Shown in pieces: positions 1-6,472 of a DNA stretch of 32,109 bases. Under the pieces are notes generated by a model. That model made no database searches. It was not told the DNA's origin and saw only the letters and a list, made by a program, of their open reading frames with translations. The translations under genes and the position numbers were made by a program. The number at the start of each line of letters is the position of its first letter. Within the stretch, counting starts at the first letter, position 1. Source of the DNA: JAJYIV01 sp964499955 (GTDB taxonomy: Bacteria; Patescibacteriota; Patescibacteriia; UBA9934; GWF2-40-263); the NCBI GenBank assembly GCA_964499955.1, contig CAZCMI010000008.1, positions 1 through 32,109 on the forward strand. Reading direction: 5' to 3'.

Positions 1-1
1 A

Positions 2-20
2 GACCCCCGGAAGGAGGTCC
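2..20 (-). terminator. possible terminator stem at window edge
   Basis: Read on the minus strand, GACCTCC-TTCC-GGGGGTC can form a 7-bp hairpin just past the stop codon at 31-33. The T-run expected after it would lie outside the window, so this is only a candidate. Confidence 0.35.
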
Positions 21-30
21 GATAGCACCG

Positions 31-633
31 TCAGTTCACGTAGACGGGAGAAAGCGAGACGGGCCCGGAAAACAGGCCGGTGTCTTGATCGTCACAGAGC
101 GCGTCTTTCATGCGCCCCAGCCGATCCAGGGCGTCCTCGAAGGCGACCAGTCGGCCGCGTTCGGACAGAGGATCGACGTCCGCCAGCGCGTCGGCGGCCC
201 GAAGCGCTTCGCCAAGAGCCAGGACATAGAGGGCTTCCATGCCATGTTCGGCGGCGAGGGACAGCTCGACCAGGATCTGGGCGCGTTCGTCCGCAACCCA
301 GCACTCCACCGCCGTACGCGCATGCTCGAGGACGGCGCACAGGTACGGCCCCGCGGCTTCGCGAGCCTCGGCTGCCGCTTGTCGCAGCATGTTGACCTGC
401 ACCTCGTCCAGCGCGCCGCCCGCTTGATAGGCGGCGGCGGCAAGACGGCTCGCCCACGCGGCATTGCGGATCAGCCGTTCCATCGCGTGACGGAACGCCT
501 CTTCCACGAATGACGGCACGGTGACGGCCGGCGGCGCGTCATCCATGCCGAAGATGCGTTCGTACGCCCGGGCGGCCTCGATGGCCGCCGCTTGGGCTTC
601 GTCCGCGGCGCGGAACCCACCACGGCCCTTCAT
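31..633 (-). CDS. orphan alpha-helical protein, 200 aa
   Basis: I do not recognise this protein. It is rich in Ala, Glu, Arg and Leu and looks almost entirely helical, with heptad-like stretches and no signal peptide or membrane segment, so a soluble helical-bundle protein is likely. I start it at the ATG at 631-633 and not further upstream, because GGGAG lies 8 nt ahead of this ATG and because the upstream extension would run through its promoter (-35 TTGACA at 718-723, -10 TAGGGT at 695-700). It forms a single-gene unit. Promoter, SD and open frame together support a real gene; the function is unknown. Confidence 0.75.
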   Translation of the reverse strand: MKGRGGFRAADEAQAAAIEAARAYERIFGMDDAPPAVTVPSFVEEAFRHAMERLIRNAAWASRLAAAAYQAGGALDEVQVNMLRQAAAEAREAAGPYLCAVLEHARTAVECWVADERAQILVELSLAAEHGMEALYVLALGEALRAADALADVDPLSERGRLVAFEDALDRLGRMKDALCDDQDTGLFSGPVSLSPVYVN

Positions 634-694
634 TTGTTTCTCCCAGCCGCCTTCGGCGGCGGTTCGCACGCACGGTCCATCCGCACGGCCCGCC

Positions 695-723
695 ACCCTA
701 ACGGATCCGAGGCGTCTTGTCAA
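695..723 (-). promoter_or_regulatory. sigma70-type promoter for the 31-633 gene
   Basis: On the minus strand TTGACA (718-723) is followed after 17 nt by TAGGGT (695-700). The predicted leader is about 55 nt. A perfect -35 and optimal spacing compensate for a weak -10. Confidence 0.7.
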
Positions 724-732
724 CGGTCGGAC

Positions 733-763
733 AAAAAAACCGCTTCCCGTTTCCGGAAAGCGG
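733..763 (-). terminator. intrinsic terminator after the wHTH gene pair
   Basis: The minus strand reads CCGCTTTCC-GGAAAC-GGGAAGCGG followed by seven T (733-739). The hairpin occupies 740-763 and closes the two-gene unit 1474-775. Confidence 0.85.
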
Positions 764-774
764 CCGTGCGTCGT

Positions 775-1095
775 TCAACCGCGTCGCAAGGCATATGCCC
801 GTTCGATGCCGCGGTCCGTGGCCCGGTACAACAGCGAGGCGGACGCATCCGCGCGTTCGACGTACTGTCCGCGTTCCAGGCGGTCGAGCACGGCGATGAG
901 CCGCGGGGATGGCAGACGCGTCGTTTCCGCCAGATCCAGGAACAGCCACCAGCGGCGGTGGCCGATCAGCGCTTCCATCACCGCCCAATCTTCCTTCCCG
1001 TACCGGACGGCGCGGAACAGGGACCGACAGGCGGCCGCCATGACCGCGCAGGCGGCAAGCGCAACGGCGGCCAGGACCAGTGTTTCAGGACGCAT
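775..1095 (-). CDS. membrane-anchored winged-helix-like protein, 106 aa
   Basis: Residues about 5-24 form one hydrophobic helix (LVLAAVALAACAVMAAAC). It is followed by a soluble part that resembles a small winged-helix domain: two helices, then the pattern LPSPRLIAVLDRLERGQYVERAD and a short hairpin ending in a final helix (LYRATDRGIERAYALR), as in PadR/MarR-type folds. The start overlaps the end of the upstream gene by 11 nt, so the two are probably translationally coupled. The upstream neighbour has the same architecture, so they look like paralogues. Possible roles are a membrane-tethered regulator or a protein-protein adaptor using the wHTH fold; the family is not recognised with certainty. 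Confidence 0.7.
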   Translation of the reverse strand: MRPETLVLAAVALAACAVMAAACRSLFRAVRYGKEDWAVMEALIGHRRWWLFLDLAETTRLPSPRLIAVLDRLERGQYVERADASASLLYRATDRGIERAYALRRG

Positions 1096-1474
1096 GTCTT
1101 CCTCCCGCCTTCGCCAGGCGCGCGTGGCCCGCCTCGGTCACCACGTAGAGGGTGTCGCCGAGGTTCTCGCACGGCTGCTCGGCGAGCAGCTCCTGCCGCA
1201 CCAAATTCTGCACGGCGGTACACCAGGCCAGTTGCGCGCCCTGCCGCCCGAACGCGTAGGCCAATTCGATGCCGAACCGCCCGTTCGGTGACTCGGCGAT
1301 AAACGCGATCAGGTCGTCCTCCGTCACCCACCGCGAACGCACGAGGGCGGAACCGCCCCGCGTGGGAAATCCGCACAGGAGCCAGACCAGGAGCTGGCTG
1401 AGCGCGAGCATGCCCACCGCCGCCAAAACGAGGACGGCGGCCCAGAACAAGATGCCGTCGAGCATGGATACCAT
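1085..1474 (-). CDS. membrane-anchored winged-helix-like protein, 129 aa
   Basis: The N-terminus (residues about 4-34) is a long hydrophobic helix (ILFWAAVLVLAAVGMLALSQ, continuing to WLLCG). A soluble domain with winged-helix character follows: WVTEDDLIAFIAESPNGRFGIEL, then AVQNLVRQELLAEQ, a hairpin (GDTLYVVTEAGH) and a C-terminal helix. The open frame continues upstream to 1894, but I start at 1474 because GGAGGT lies 4 nt ahead of this ATG and because the upstream part overlaps another gene, its terminator and this gene's promoter. A second ATG three codons later lies 13 nt from the SD and is less likely. It is coupled by an 11-nt overlap to the similar gene at 775-1095. Function unknown. 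Confidence 0.75.
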   Translation of the reverse strand: MVSMLDGILFWAAVLVLAAVGMLALSQLLVWLLCGFPTRGGSALVRSRWVTEDDLIAFIAESPNGRFGIELAYAFGRQGAQLAWCTAVQNLVRQELLAEQPCENLGDTLYVVTEAGHARLAKAGGRHAS

Positions 1475-1527
1475 GGCGACCTCCGTTGCAGCCGCGCGGG
1501 CCGGGAAAAGGGAAAGAACGACGGGTC

Positions 1528-1556
1528 TTTCTACCACACGGCCGGCATCCGTGCAA
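1528..1556 (-). promoter_or_regulatory. sigma70-type promoter for the wHTH pair
   Basis: On the minus strand TTGCAC (1551-1556) is followed after 17 nt by TAGAAA (1528-1533). TGG immediately precedes the -10, giving an extended -10. The leader is about 45-50 nt and ends in the GGAGGT site. Confidence 0.6.
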
Positions 1557-1573
1557 CCGTCCAAGGAGCCAAG

Positions 1574-1602
1574 AAAAAACGGCCTGTCCGAGGGACGGGC
1601 CG
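1574..1602 (-). terminator. intrinsic terminator after the 1618-1941 gene
   Basis: The minus strand carries CGGCCCGTCC-CTCG-GACAGGCCG (1580-1602), followed by six T (1574-1579). The stem is strong and GC-rich. Confidence 0.85.
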
Positions 1603-1617
1603 CGCGAAGCGAAGCGT

Positions 1618-1941
1618 TCAGTAGATATGCCATCCGACCGGCAGCGGTACGTTCCGGCCGGGCCGCAACTGAACGGGAGCGGCATCCTCCACGGACAAGA
1701 TCCGGTTTCCGCCTTTGCGGCAGCATTGGACGTCCCCGTAGTACCGTTCCGACGCCCGCAGGTCGTGGAACTCCTGCTCCGTCCATCCGACGACGCAGGA
1801 AACCGTCCACGTACCGTCGCATGCAACGAGCATCTGGACGACGCCCGTTCCCTCCCGCCACTCCAAGCGCCGACGGACGACCAACGGACGGCATTCGTCC
1901 GTCACCGGAGCCACCGTGCGGCGTTCCTTCTGCTGGTTCAC
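1618..1941 (-). CDS. orphan small protein, 107 aa, GTG start
   Basis: I do not recognise this protein. It starts with GTG at 1939-1941, supported by AAGGAGGT 5 nt upstream. It has three cysteines (in MLVACDG, VSCVV and VQCCR there are four in all) and a beta-rich feel (VVRRRLEW, GVVQMLVACDGTWTVSCVVGW), ending in GWHIY. No signal peptide or membrane helix is seen. It forms a single-gene unit with its own divergent promoter and terminator. The clear expression signals are the main evidence that it is real. Confidence 0.7.
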   Translation of the reverse strand: MNQQKERRTVAPVTDECRPLVVRRRLEWREGTGVVQMLVACDGTWTVSCVVGWTEQEFHDLRASERYYGDVQCCRKGGNRILSVEDAAPVQLRPGRNVPLPVGWHIY

Positions 1942-1986
1942 GACGTACCTCCTTCTTGCGCGCTTGGGATGAACGAACGTGCGTCT

Positions 1987-2016
1987 ACGCTAGCACCGCC
2001 CGTCCCCCTCGGTCAA
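1987..2016 (-). promoter_or_regulatory. promoter for the 1618-1941 gene
   Basis: On the minus strand TTGACC (2011-2016) is followed after 18 nt by TAGCGT (1987-1992). It lies in the 137-nt divergent region shared with the 2079 gene. Confidence 0.55.
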
Positions 2017-2029
2017 CGCCCGCGGCCGG

Positions 2030-2057
2030 TTGACGTACGGATGGAAAACCGTATGCT
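2030..2057 (+). promoter_or_regulatory. promoter for the 2079-2678 gene
   Basis: TTGACG (2030-2035) is followed after 16 nt by TATGCT (2052-2057). The leader is about 15 nt and contains AAGGAGG. Its -35 lies about 14 nt from the -35 of the divergent promoter, so one bound protein could control both. Confidence 0.65.
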
Positions 2058-2078
2058 TCCCGCAAGGAGGAAGACGCC

Positions 2079-2678
2079 ATGAAGACGATCTTTGAAACCG
2101 GACGGACCAAAACCTACGCGGGACCAAAACACGCCCGCCCCACGTCGTTCGAGGAGCAGCCGTTCCCTTCGGCCGAACACGTGGGCGAGGACGCGACGCC
2201 GGACGACCTGGCGCCATACCTTCCCTGCCCGTTCCCGCCGGACGACCTGGTGGAAACGCGCGGCCGCATTCCCGTCATCGGACAGCTGCTCGGCGTCGGC
2301 GACGGCCAAGCCCGCGACATCGGCAACGGCCTGCAGGTCGTCGGGTTCCGCCGCGGCAAGGAGGACGTGCGCGTGCTCCTTCGCTGGACCACGGGAACGC
2401 AAGCCGTGGGACCCAGGCAGGAAGGCAAGATCGTCCACGTGGCCGACGGGTTCCTTTCGCTGACGGACACACAACACGCGACTCTGCTCACCGCTCTGCG
2501 CGCCTCGTTCGCCGCCATGGACATGCGCGCGCTCGAGGCGGCCTGGCACGAAGCCGGGTTGCTGCCCGAACAGGTCGCCCTGCGCCGCGCACGGCTGCTT
2601 GAGGAACACGGCCTGGACGACGCCGGGGTTGAACGCGCCCGCGAAGCCGTCCGACGAAGCGCAAAGACCCACCGCTAG
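2079..2678 (+). CDS. orphan soluble protein, 199 aa
   Basis: I do not recognise this protein. Residues 1-60 are acidic and proline-rich, probably extended (PSAEHVGEDATPDDLAPYLPCPFPPDDL). Residues about 60-125 look like a beta-rich domain (RIPVIGQLLGV..., VVGFRRGKEDVRVLLRW). The C-terminal 70 residues are helical and charged and end in a basic tail (RRSAKTHR). AAGGAGG 8 nt ahead of the ATG fixes the start. It has its own promoter and a strong terminator. The basic tail could contact nucleic acid, but this is speculation. Confidence 0.75.
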   Translation: MKTIFETGRTKTYAGPKHARPTSFEEQPFPSAEHVGEDATPDDLAPYLPCPFPPDDLVETRGRIPVIGQLLGVGDGQARDIGNGLQVVGFRRGKEDVRVLLRWTTGTQAVGPRQEGKIVHVADGFLSLTDTQHATLLTALRASFAAMDMRALEAAWHEAGLLPEQVALRRARLLEEHGLDDAGVERAREAVRRSAKTHR

Positions 2679-2710
2679 GGTCCGCGCAGCGCCGGGACGT
2701 TCTCTTTCTC

Positions 2711-2746
2711 GAACCGCCTCATGCCTGAGGCGGTTCTTTTCTTTTT
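2711..2746 (+). terminator. intrinsic terminator after the 2079 gene
   Basis: GAACCGCCTCA-TGCC-TGAGGCGGTTC forms an 11-bp perfect stem (2711-2736) followed by TTTTCTTTTT. The msrB gene ends at 2764 on the opposite strand; the same stem lacks a T-run in that direction. Confidence 0.9.
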
Positions 2747-2763
2747 CCTCGCGAATAGCCCGC

Positions 2764-3159
2764 TCACCGCGCCTTGCGGAACGCCAACGCCGCGGAGTTG
2801 ATGCAGAAGCGCTTTCCCGTGGTTTCGGGCGGGCCGTCGTCGAACACGTGGCCTAGGTGGCCGCCGCAGCGCGCGCAAGTGACTTCCGTGCGGCGCATGC
2901 CGTGCGAATCGTCCGGCGTGAACACGACGGCGCCCGGCTTGGCTTCGTCGAAACTCGGCCAGCCGCAATGGCCGTCGAACTTGCGGCCGGAATCGAACAA
3001 CACGGCCCCGCAGGCGGCGCACGCGTACTCACCGTTCTCATTCACGTTCAACAGCGCGCCCGAAAACGGCGGCTCCGTGCCTTTCTCGCGCAGGACGCGG
3101 TATTGCTCCAGCGTCAGTTCCCGTTTCCATTCGGCGTCGGTTTTTTCGATGCGTTCCAT
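2764..3159 (-). CDS. msrB: peptide-methionine (R)-S-oxide reductase MsrB
   Basis: MsrB reduces the R-epimer of methionine sulfoxide in damaged proteins, with electrons from thioredoxin. The full family length (131 aa) is present. Two CxxC pairs (C47/C50 in CAAC, C95/C98 in CARC) form the structural zinc site. The catalytic cysteine is C119 in KRFCINSAAL, and C65 in GHCGWPSF is the usual resolving cysteine. The signature GHCGWPSF and the histidines of GGHLGHVF are intact. It has no signal peptide, so it should be cytosolic. It begins one nucleotide after the msrA stop codon (TGA-T-ATG), so the two are co-transcribed and translationally coupled. There is no SD. Confidence 0.95.
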   Translation of the reverse strand: MERIEKTDAEWKRELTLEQYRVLREKGTEPPFSGALLNVNENGEYACAACGAVLFDSGRKFDGHCGWPSFDEAKPGAVVFTPDDSHGMRRTEVTCARCGGHLGHVFDDGPPETTGKRFCINSAALAFRKAR

Positions 3160-3160
3160 A

Positions 3161-3706
3161 TCAGGCGGGGTTCACGAGCCGCGCGAATTGCGTCCGCAGC
3201 TTCTCCAGCTTGGGTTTGATGACGAGGGTGCAATACGGCTGGCTGGGATGATGGGCGTAGTAGTCGCGGTGATACGATTCGGCTTCCCAGAACGTGCCGA
3301 GCGGCACGACCTTCGTGACGACGGGGCGCGGATAGGCCTTCGACGCGTTCAATTCCGCGACGAGCGCTTCCGCGGCGGCTTTCTCCCGCGCGTCCCCGTA
3401 GAAGATGGCGGAGCGGTACTGCGTGCCGACGTCGTTTCCCTGCCGGTTCAACGTGGTGGGGTCGTGCGTGTTGAAAAAGACGGCCAGCAGGTCACCATAG
3501 GAAATGACGGTCGGATCGTAAGTGAGGCGGACGGCCTCCGCGTGGCCGGTTTCGCCCGTGCTGACCTGTTCGTACGTGGGATGGTCCACCTGCCCGCCCG
3601 TATAACCGGGCTCCACACTCACGACGCCCTTCAACGACGTGAACACCGCCTCCGTGCACCAGAAGCAGCCGTTGGCGAACACCGCCGTCTTGAGCCGTGC
3701 GTCCAT
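3161..3706 (-). CDS. msrA: peptide-methionine (S)-S-oxide reductase MsrA
   Basis: MsrA reduces the S-epimer of methionine sulfoxide and complements MsrB. The active site is GCFWC with catalytic C14; GYTGG, TGHAEAV, FFNTHDPT and the GTQYRSAIF segment are all present. The usual motif is GCFWG or GCFWC, so C17 is not unprecedented. I start at the ATG at 3704-3706 (181 aa), not ten codons upstream, because the upstream extension would contain the -10 box TATACT (3715-3720), which ends 8 nt before this ATG. That arrangement implies a nearly leaderless mRNA. It heads the msrA-msrB unit. Confidence 0.93.
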   Translation of the reverse strand: MDARLKTAVFANGCFWCTEAVFTSLKGVVSVEPGYTGGQVDHPTYEQVSTGETGHAEAVRLTYDPTVISYGDLLAVFFNTHDPTTLNRQGNDVGTQYRSAIFYGDAREKAAAEALVAELNASKAYPRPVVTKVVPLGTFWEAESYHRDYYAHHPSQPYCTLVIKPKLEKLRTQFARLVNPA

Positions 3707-3720
3707 ATGCGCACAGTATA
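3704..3720 (-). promoter_or_regulatory. leaderless-type promoter of msrAB
   Basis: On the minus strand TATACT (3715-3720) is followed by 8 nt ending GCGCAT and then ATG. Transcription would start at or within about 2 nt of the start codon. No convincing -35 is seen. Confidence 0.6.
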
Positions 3721-3726
3721 CCGTGG

Positions 3727-3755
3727 AAAAGAACACCCCCGCTATTCAGCGAGGG
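3727..3755 (-). terminator. intrinsic terminator of thrS-methyltransferase unit
   Basis: The minus strand reads CCCTCGCT-GAAT-AGCGGGGG followed by TGTTCTTTT. The TAG stop of the methyltransferase gene lies in the loop and 3' arm, so coding sequence and terminator overlap. Confidence 0.75.
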
Positions 3756-4329
3756 TTGGCTTTTTCGCCAGCACGTCCACGAGGAAGAAATGGCGCGTGT
3801 TTCCCTTCATGTCCGGTGTAGGTCCGTCCCATTCCCACACCCGGGTATCGGGCCAATCGGCGAACGCGGCCGCGAGTTCTTCGGCCGTGAAGGTGGATGC
3901 GTGTGAACGCTTAAACGGCGGTTCCGGATGCTTCGTGAACGTTTCGACGGCAATACGCCCACCTTCTTTTACCAGCGCCTTCAAGCGCGGGACGATCCGC
4001 TCCAATGCCGCGTTATGGTCGAAGTACTGCAGCACGTTGTTCAACACGACGTAGTCGAACGTACGCCCGTCTCCCTGTTCGATGAACTGCTCAACGGTCA
4101 TTTCGTGCCACTCGATTCCTTCCGGCGGCTCGTCCACCGGTTGGCGTTCCACGGCCGTGACCACGGCTCCTTTTTCTTGGAACCGCTTCGCAAGCTCCGA
4201 GGCTTCCCCTGCACCCAAATCCAACACGGTTTGCCCGGATTGAACCAACTCAAGGAGCATCTCCGCCGCCTTCCGTGCTTCGCGTTCCCTTTCCTTGTGC
4301 TCCATTTTCGACATGCCGTGTTCGGACAT
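3742..4329 (-). CDS. class I SAM-dependent methyltransferase
   Basis: This 195-aa Rossmann-fold methyltransferase has motif I VLDLGAG (about residues 35-41), an acidic residue at the end of strand 2 (VTAVERQ), motif IV in FDYVVLNNVLQYFDH and a post-motif strand GGRIAVETFTKHP. This resembles UbiE/Methyltransf_11-type enzymes that act on small molecules or lipids, but the substrate cannot be read from the sequence. The first 30 residues are a charged helix (KMEHKEREREARKAAEMLLELV). It starts 3 nt after the thrS stop without an SD, so it should be translated from the thrS transcript and share its T-box control. Its link to threonine charging, if any, is unclear. Confidence 0.85.
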   Translation of the reverse strand: MSEHGMSKMEHKEREREARKAAEMLLELVQSGQTVLDLGAGEASELAKRFQEKGAVVTAVERQPVDEPPEGIEWHEMTVEQFIEQGDGRTFDYVVLNNVLQYFDHNAALERIVPRLKALVKEGGRIAVETFTKHPEPPFKRSHASTFTAEELAAAFADWPDTRVWEWDGPTPDMKGNTRHFFLVDVLAKKPTLAE

Positions 4330-4332
4330 ACG

Positions 4333-6114
4333 CTAGACGGGCATCTTCCCCGCGTCGGCGGCCTTCGCCACGAAGTCGGCCTGCGGAATAACGAGGTCTT
4401 CTTCCTGGCCGAAGACGTTCACCTTGATGTCGCCGCCCTCGGCTTCCTTGGCGCCGATCACCACCGTCCAGGGGATTTTGGACATGGCGGCGTTACGGAT
4501 TTTCTTGCCGAGCTTTTCGGACGAATCGTCCACGGAAACGCGCAGGCCGGCTTGCGCAAGGTTGCCCTGGAGTTCTTTGGCGAACGGGACGAAGTCATCG
4601 GACACGGTAGCCAAACGGATTTGCTCCGGGGCCAGCCACAGCGGGAACGCCCCCGCGTAGTGTTCGATCAACACGCTCATGCAGCGTTCCAAGGACCCCA
4701 TGATGGCGCAATGGATCATCACCACCGGTTCCTTTTCGCCCTGCTCGTTCACGCAGGTCAGCCCGAAGTTGCGCGGCTGGTTGAAGTCCAGCTGGATGGT
4801 CGCGACCTGCCAGGTGCGGCCCAGGGAATCCTTGGCCATGAAGTCGATTTTGGGACCATAGAAGGCGGCTTCGCCCGGCCCGTCGATCCATTCCACTTTG
4901 TGCGCGTCCAGGATTTCCTTGAGCGCCGCCTCGGCCTGGTCCCAGTCAGCGGGTTCGCCCATGTAGTCGGCGGCCTGCTTCGCGTCGCGGCGCGAGAGGC
5001 GCGGCACCAGGTTGAACCCGAAGGTCTTGTAGAACGTCTCGATGATGTCCCACACCTTTTCCGCTTCCTCGCGCACCTGGTTCAGGCGGCAGAAGACGTG
5101 CGCGTCGTCCTGCGTGATGGACAGCACGCGCGAGAGACCGGAGAGTTCCCCGCTTTGTTCGTCGCGGTACACCATGGTGGTTTCGCAATAGCGGACCGGC
5201 ATGTCGCGGTAGCTGCGCGGCTCGCTGTCGAAAATCTGCGCGTGGTGCGGGCAGTTCATCGGCTTCATGGCGAACTCGTGCCCCTCGCGCGTGGTGACCT
5301 TGAACAAGTCCGCGGCGTACTTTGCCCAGTGGCCAGACGTTTCATACAGGTCCTTCTTGGTGATGTGCGGGATGGTGACTTTCTGATAGCCGTGCTTCTT
5401 GCGAAGCGCCCAGACGTAGTCGTTCAGCAGTTCGCGCATCATCGTGCCCTTCGGCGTCCACAACGGCAGGCCCGGGCCGACCAATTCGGAGAACGTAAAC
5501 AGGCCGAGCTCCTTCCCCAGCTTGCGGTGGTCGCGCTTCTTGGCCTCTTCCAGCATGAAGAGGTGCGCGTCCAGGTCTTCCTTGGTGGCGAAGCAGTAGC
5601 CGTACACGCGCTGCAGCTGCGGGTTTTTGTCGTCGCCGCGCCAGTACGCGCCGGCGAGCTTGGCCAGCTTGAACGCGCCGATTTCTTTCGAGTTGGCGAC
5701 GTGCGGGCCGCGGCACAGATCCACGAACGCGCCCGTGTAGTACACGGACGCCGAATCAGCCCCGGCGATATCGCCCGCTTCCTCGGGGCGGATGGCCGTG
5801 GTTCCCTTCTCCTTCAACGCCGTCAGCAACGCAACCTTGAACGGCTGGTTGCGTTCCTGGAAGAACGTAATCGCGTCGCCGATCGGCATGTCCTCGCGGC
5901 GGAACTCCTCCCCGCGGTTGATGATCTCGCGCATCTTCTGCTCGATCTTGCCGAAGTCGTCTTCGGTGACGGGCTGCGGCGTGAGAATGTCGTAGTAGAA
6001 GCCGTCGTCCACCACCGGGCCGACGCCGAATTGGGCGCCCGGGTAGAGTTCGGCCACCGCGGCGGCGAGCACGTGCGCGGCGGAGTGCCGCATGGCATGG
6101 AGTTTCTCGTCCAT
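4333..6114 (-). CDS. thrS: threonyl-tRNA synthetase lacking the TGS domain
   Basis: ThrS charges tRNA-Thr with threonine. At 593 aa it is shorter than the roughly 640 aa of E. coli because the protein begins directly in the N2 editing domain, with no TGS domain. The editing site is intact: H10/H14 of MRHSAAHV and C134/H138 of LCRGPH. The class II core shows the zinc ligands (NCPHH cysteine, the histidine of TQDDAHVFC, the histidine of MIHCAIMGS), motif 2 (VYRDEQSGELSGLSRV) and motif 3 (GSLERCMSVLIEHY). The C-terminal anticodon-binding domain follows (APEQIRLATVSDD...). The family usually has IHR where this has IHC. The start ATG lies about 12 nt after the terminator T-run of a T-box leader, which explains the absence of an SD. 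It is followed by the methyltransferase gene. Confidence 0.95.
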   Translation of the reverse strand: MDEKLHAMRHSAAHVLAAAVAELYPGAQFGVGPVVDDGFYYDILTPQPVTEDDFGKIEQKMREIINRGEEFRREDMPIGDAITFFQERNQPFKVALLTALKEKGTTAIRPEEAGDIAGADSASVYYTGAFVDLCRGPHVANSKEIGAFKLAKLAGAYWRGDDKNPQLQRVYGYCFATKEDLDAHLFMLEEAKKRDHRKLGKELGLFTFSELVGPGLPLWTPKGTMMRELLNDYVWALRKKHGYQKVTIPHITKKDLYETSGHWAKYAADLFKVTTREGHEFAMKPMNCPHHAQIFDSEPRSYRDMPVRYCETTMVYRDEQSGELSGLSRVLSITQDDAHVFCRLNQVREEAEKVWDIIETFYKTFGFNLVPRLSRRDAKQAADYMGEPADWDQAEAALKEILDAHKVEWIDGPGEAAFYGPKIDFMAKDSLGRTWQVATIQLDFNQPRNFGLTCVNEQGEKEPVVMIHCAIMGSLERCMSVLIEHYAGAFPLWLAPEQIRLATVSDDFVPFAKELQGNLAQAGLRVSVDDSSEKLGKKIRNAAMSKIPWTVVIGAKEAEGGDIKVNVFGQEEDLVIPQADFVAKAADAGKMPV

Positions 6115-6124
6115 ATGGTTTCAA

Positions 6125-6372
6125 CAAAAAAGAACCCAGTTGCGTGAGTTCTCGGGACCCGTTGAGGGCGGTTCCACCCGATTTGCCGCGCGCCGTTGTC
6201 TCCGGCGGGGCCGCTTTCTTTCCGCACGGGAAGCCGCCGTGCCGGCCGCTCGGGAGATGGTTCCCGCCTGCCTGTCGGCAGACAAACGCCGTCCTGGCTC
6301 CCGGGGATTTCAGCCGCGTCCCCAGGTCTCTGTGAGCCGGTGCCGGCGGGGCATGTTCCCCGTCATTGCGAT
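6125..6372 (-). ncRNA. T-box riboswitch (Thr, specifier ACC) in thrS leader
   Basis: On the minus strand the hallmark T-box reads CGGG-TGGAACC-GCCC-TCAAC-GGGT-CCCG (6180-6153). The lower stem CGGG/CCCG and upper stem GCCC/GGGT flank the classic 7-nt bulge UGGAACC, whose UGGA would pair with a tRNA ending UCCA. Next comes a terminator: stem AGAACTCA/TGGGTTCT (6152-6145 with 6138-6131), loop CGCAAC, then a T-run. Upstream, GCCGGC (6347-6342) pairs with GCCGGC (6246-6241) and GCTC with GAGC to close Stem I. It contains the K-turn-like AGAGA (6331-6327), the GCTGAAA element (6314-6308) and GAACCA, in which ACC (6261-6259), a Thr codon, sits at the specifier position. Uncharged tRNA-Thr would stabilise the antiterminator and turn on thrS. 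The stem I fold is hand-drawn and is the less certain part. Confidence 0.88.
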
Positions 6373-6378
6373 AGGGAC

Positions 6379-6407
6379 AGCATAGAACCGGGGCGGGCGC
6401 GGGTCAA
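6379..6407 (-). promoter_or_regulatory. sigma70 promoter of the thrS T-box leader
   Basis: On the minus strand TTGACC (6402-6407) is followed after exactly 17 nt by TATGCT (6379-6384). This predicts a start near A6372 and a leader of about 258 nt. Confidence 0.8.
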
Positions 6408-6433
6408 GACGCCACAGCGGCGGGCGGGGCAAA

Positions 6434-6472
6434 GAAAAAACCGCCCCCGGGGAGATTCCCCGTCGGAACGGT
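6434..6472 (-). terminator. intrinsic terminator of pyrH
   Basis: The minus strand has outer pairs ACCGTTCC/GGGGCGGT and an inner stem CGGGGA/TCCCCG (6440-6472), followed by TTTTTTCTTT. It touches the pyrH stop codon at 6472-6474. Confidence 0.8.

Noticed and set aside
10..18. GGAAGGAGGT-like SD on the plus strand at the window start
   Set aside because: No start codon with an extended frame follows at a suitable distance; the bases form the stem of a likely terminator for the minus-strand gene.
3928..6147. 739-aa plus-strand open frame opposite thrS and the methyltransferase
   Set aside because: It mirrors strongly conserved genes on the minus strand and has a shadow-like His/Arg/Val/Gly-rich composition.
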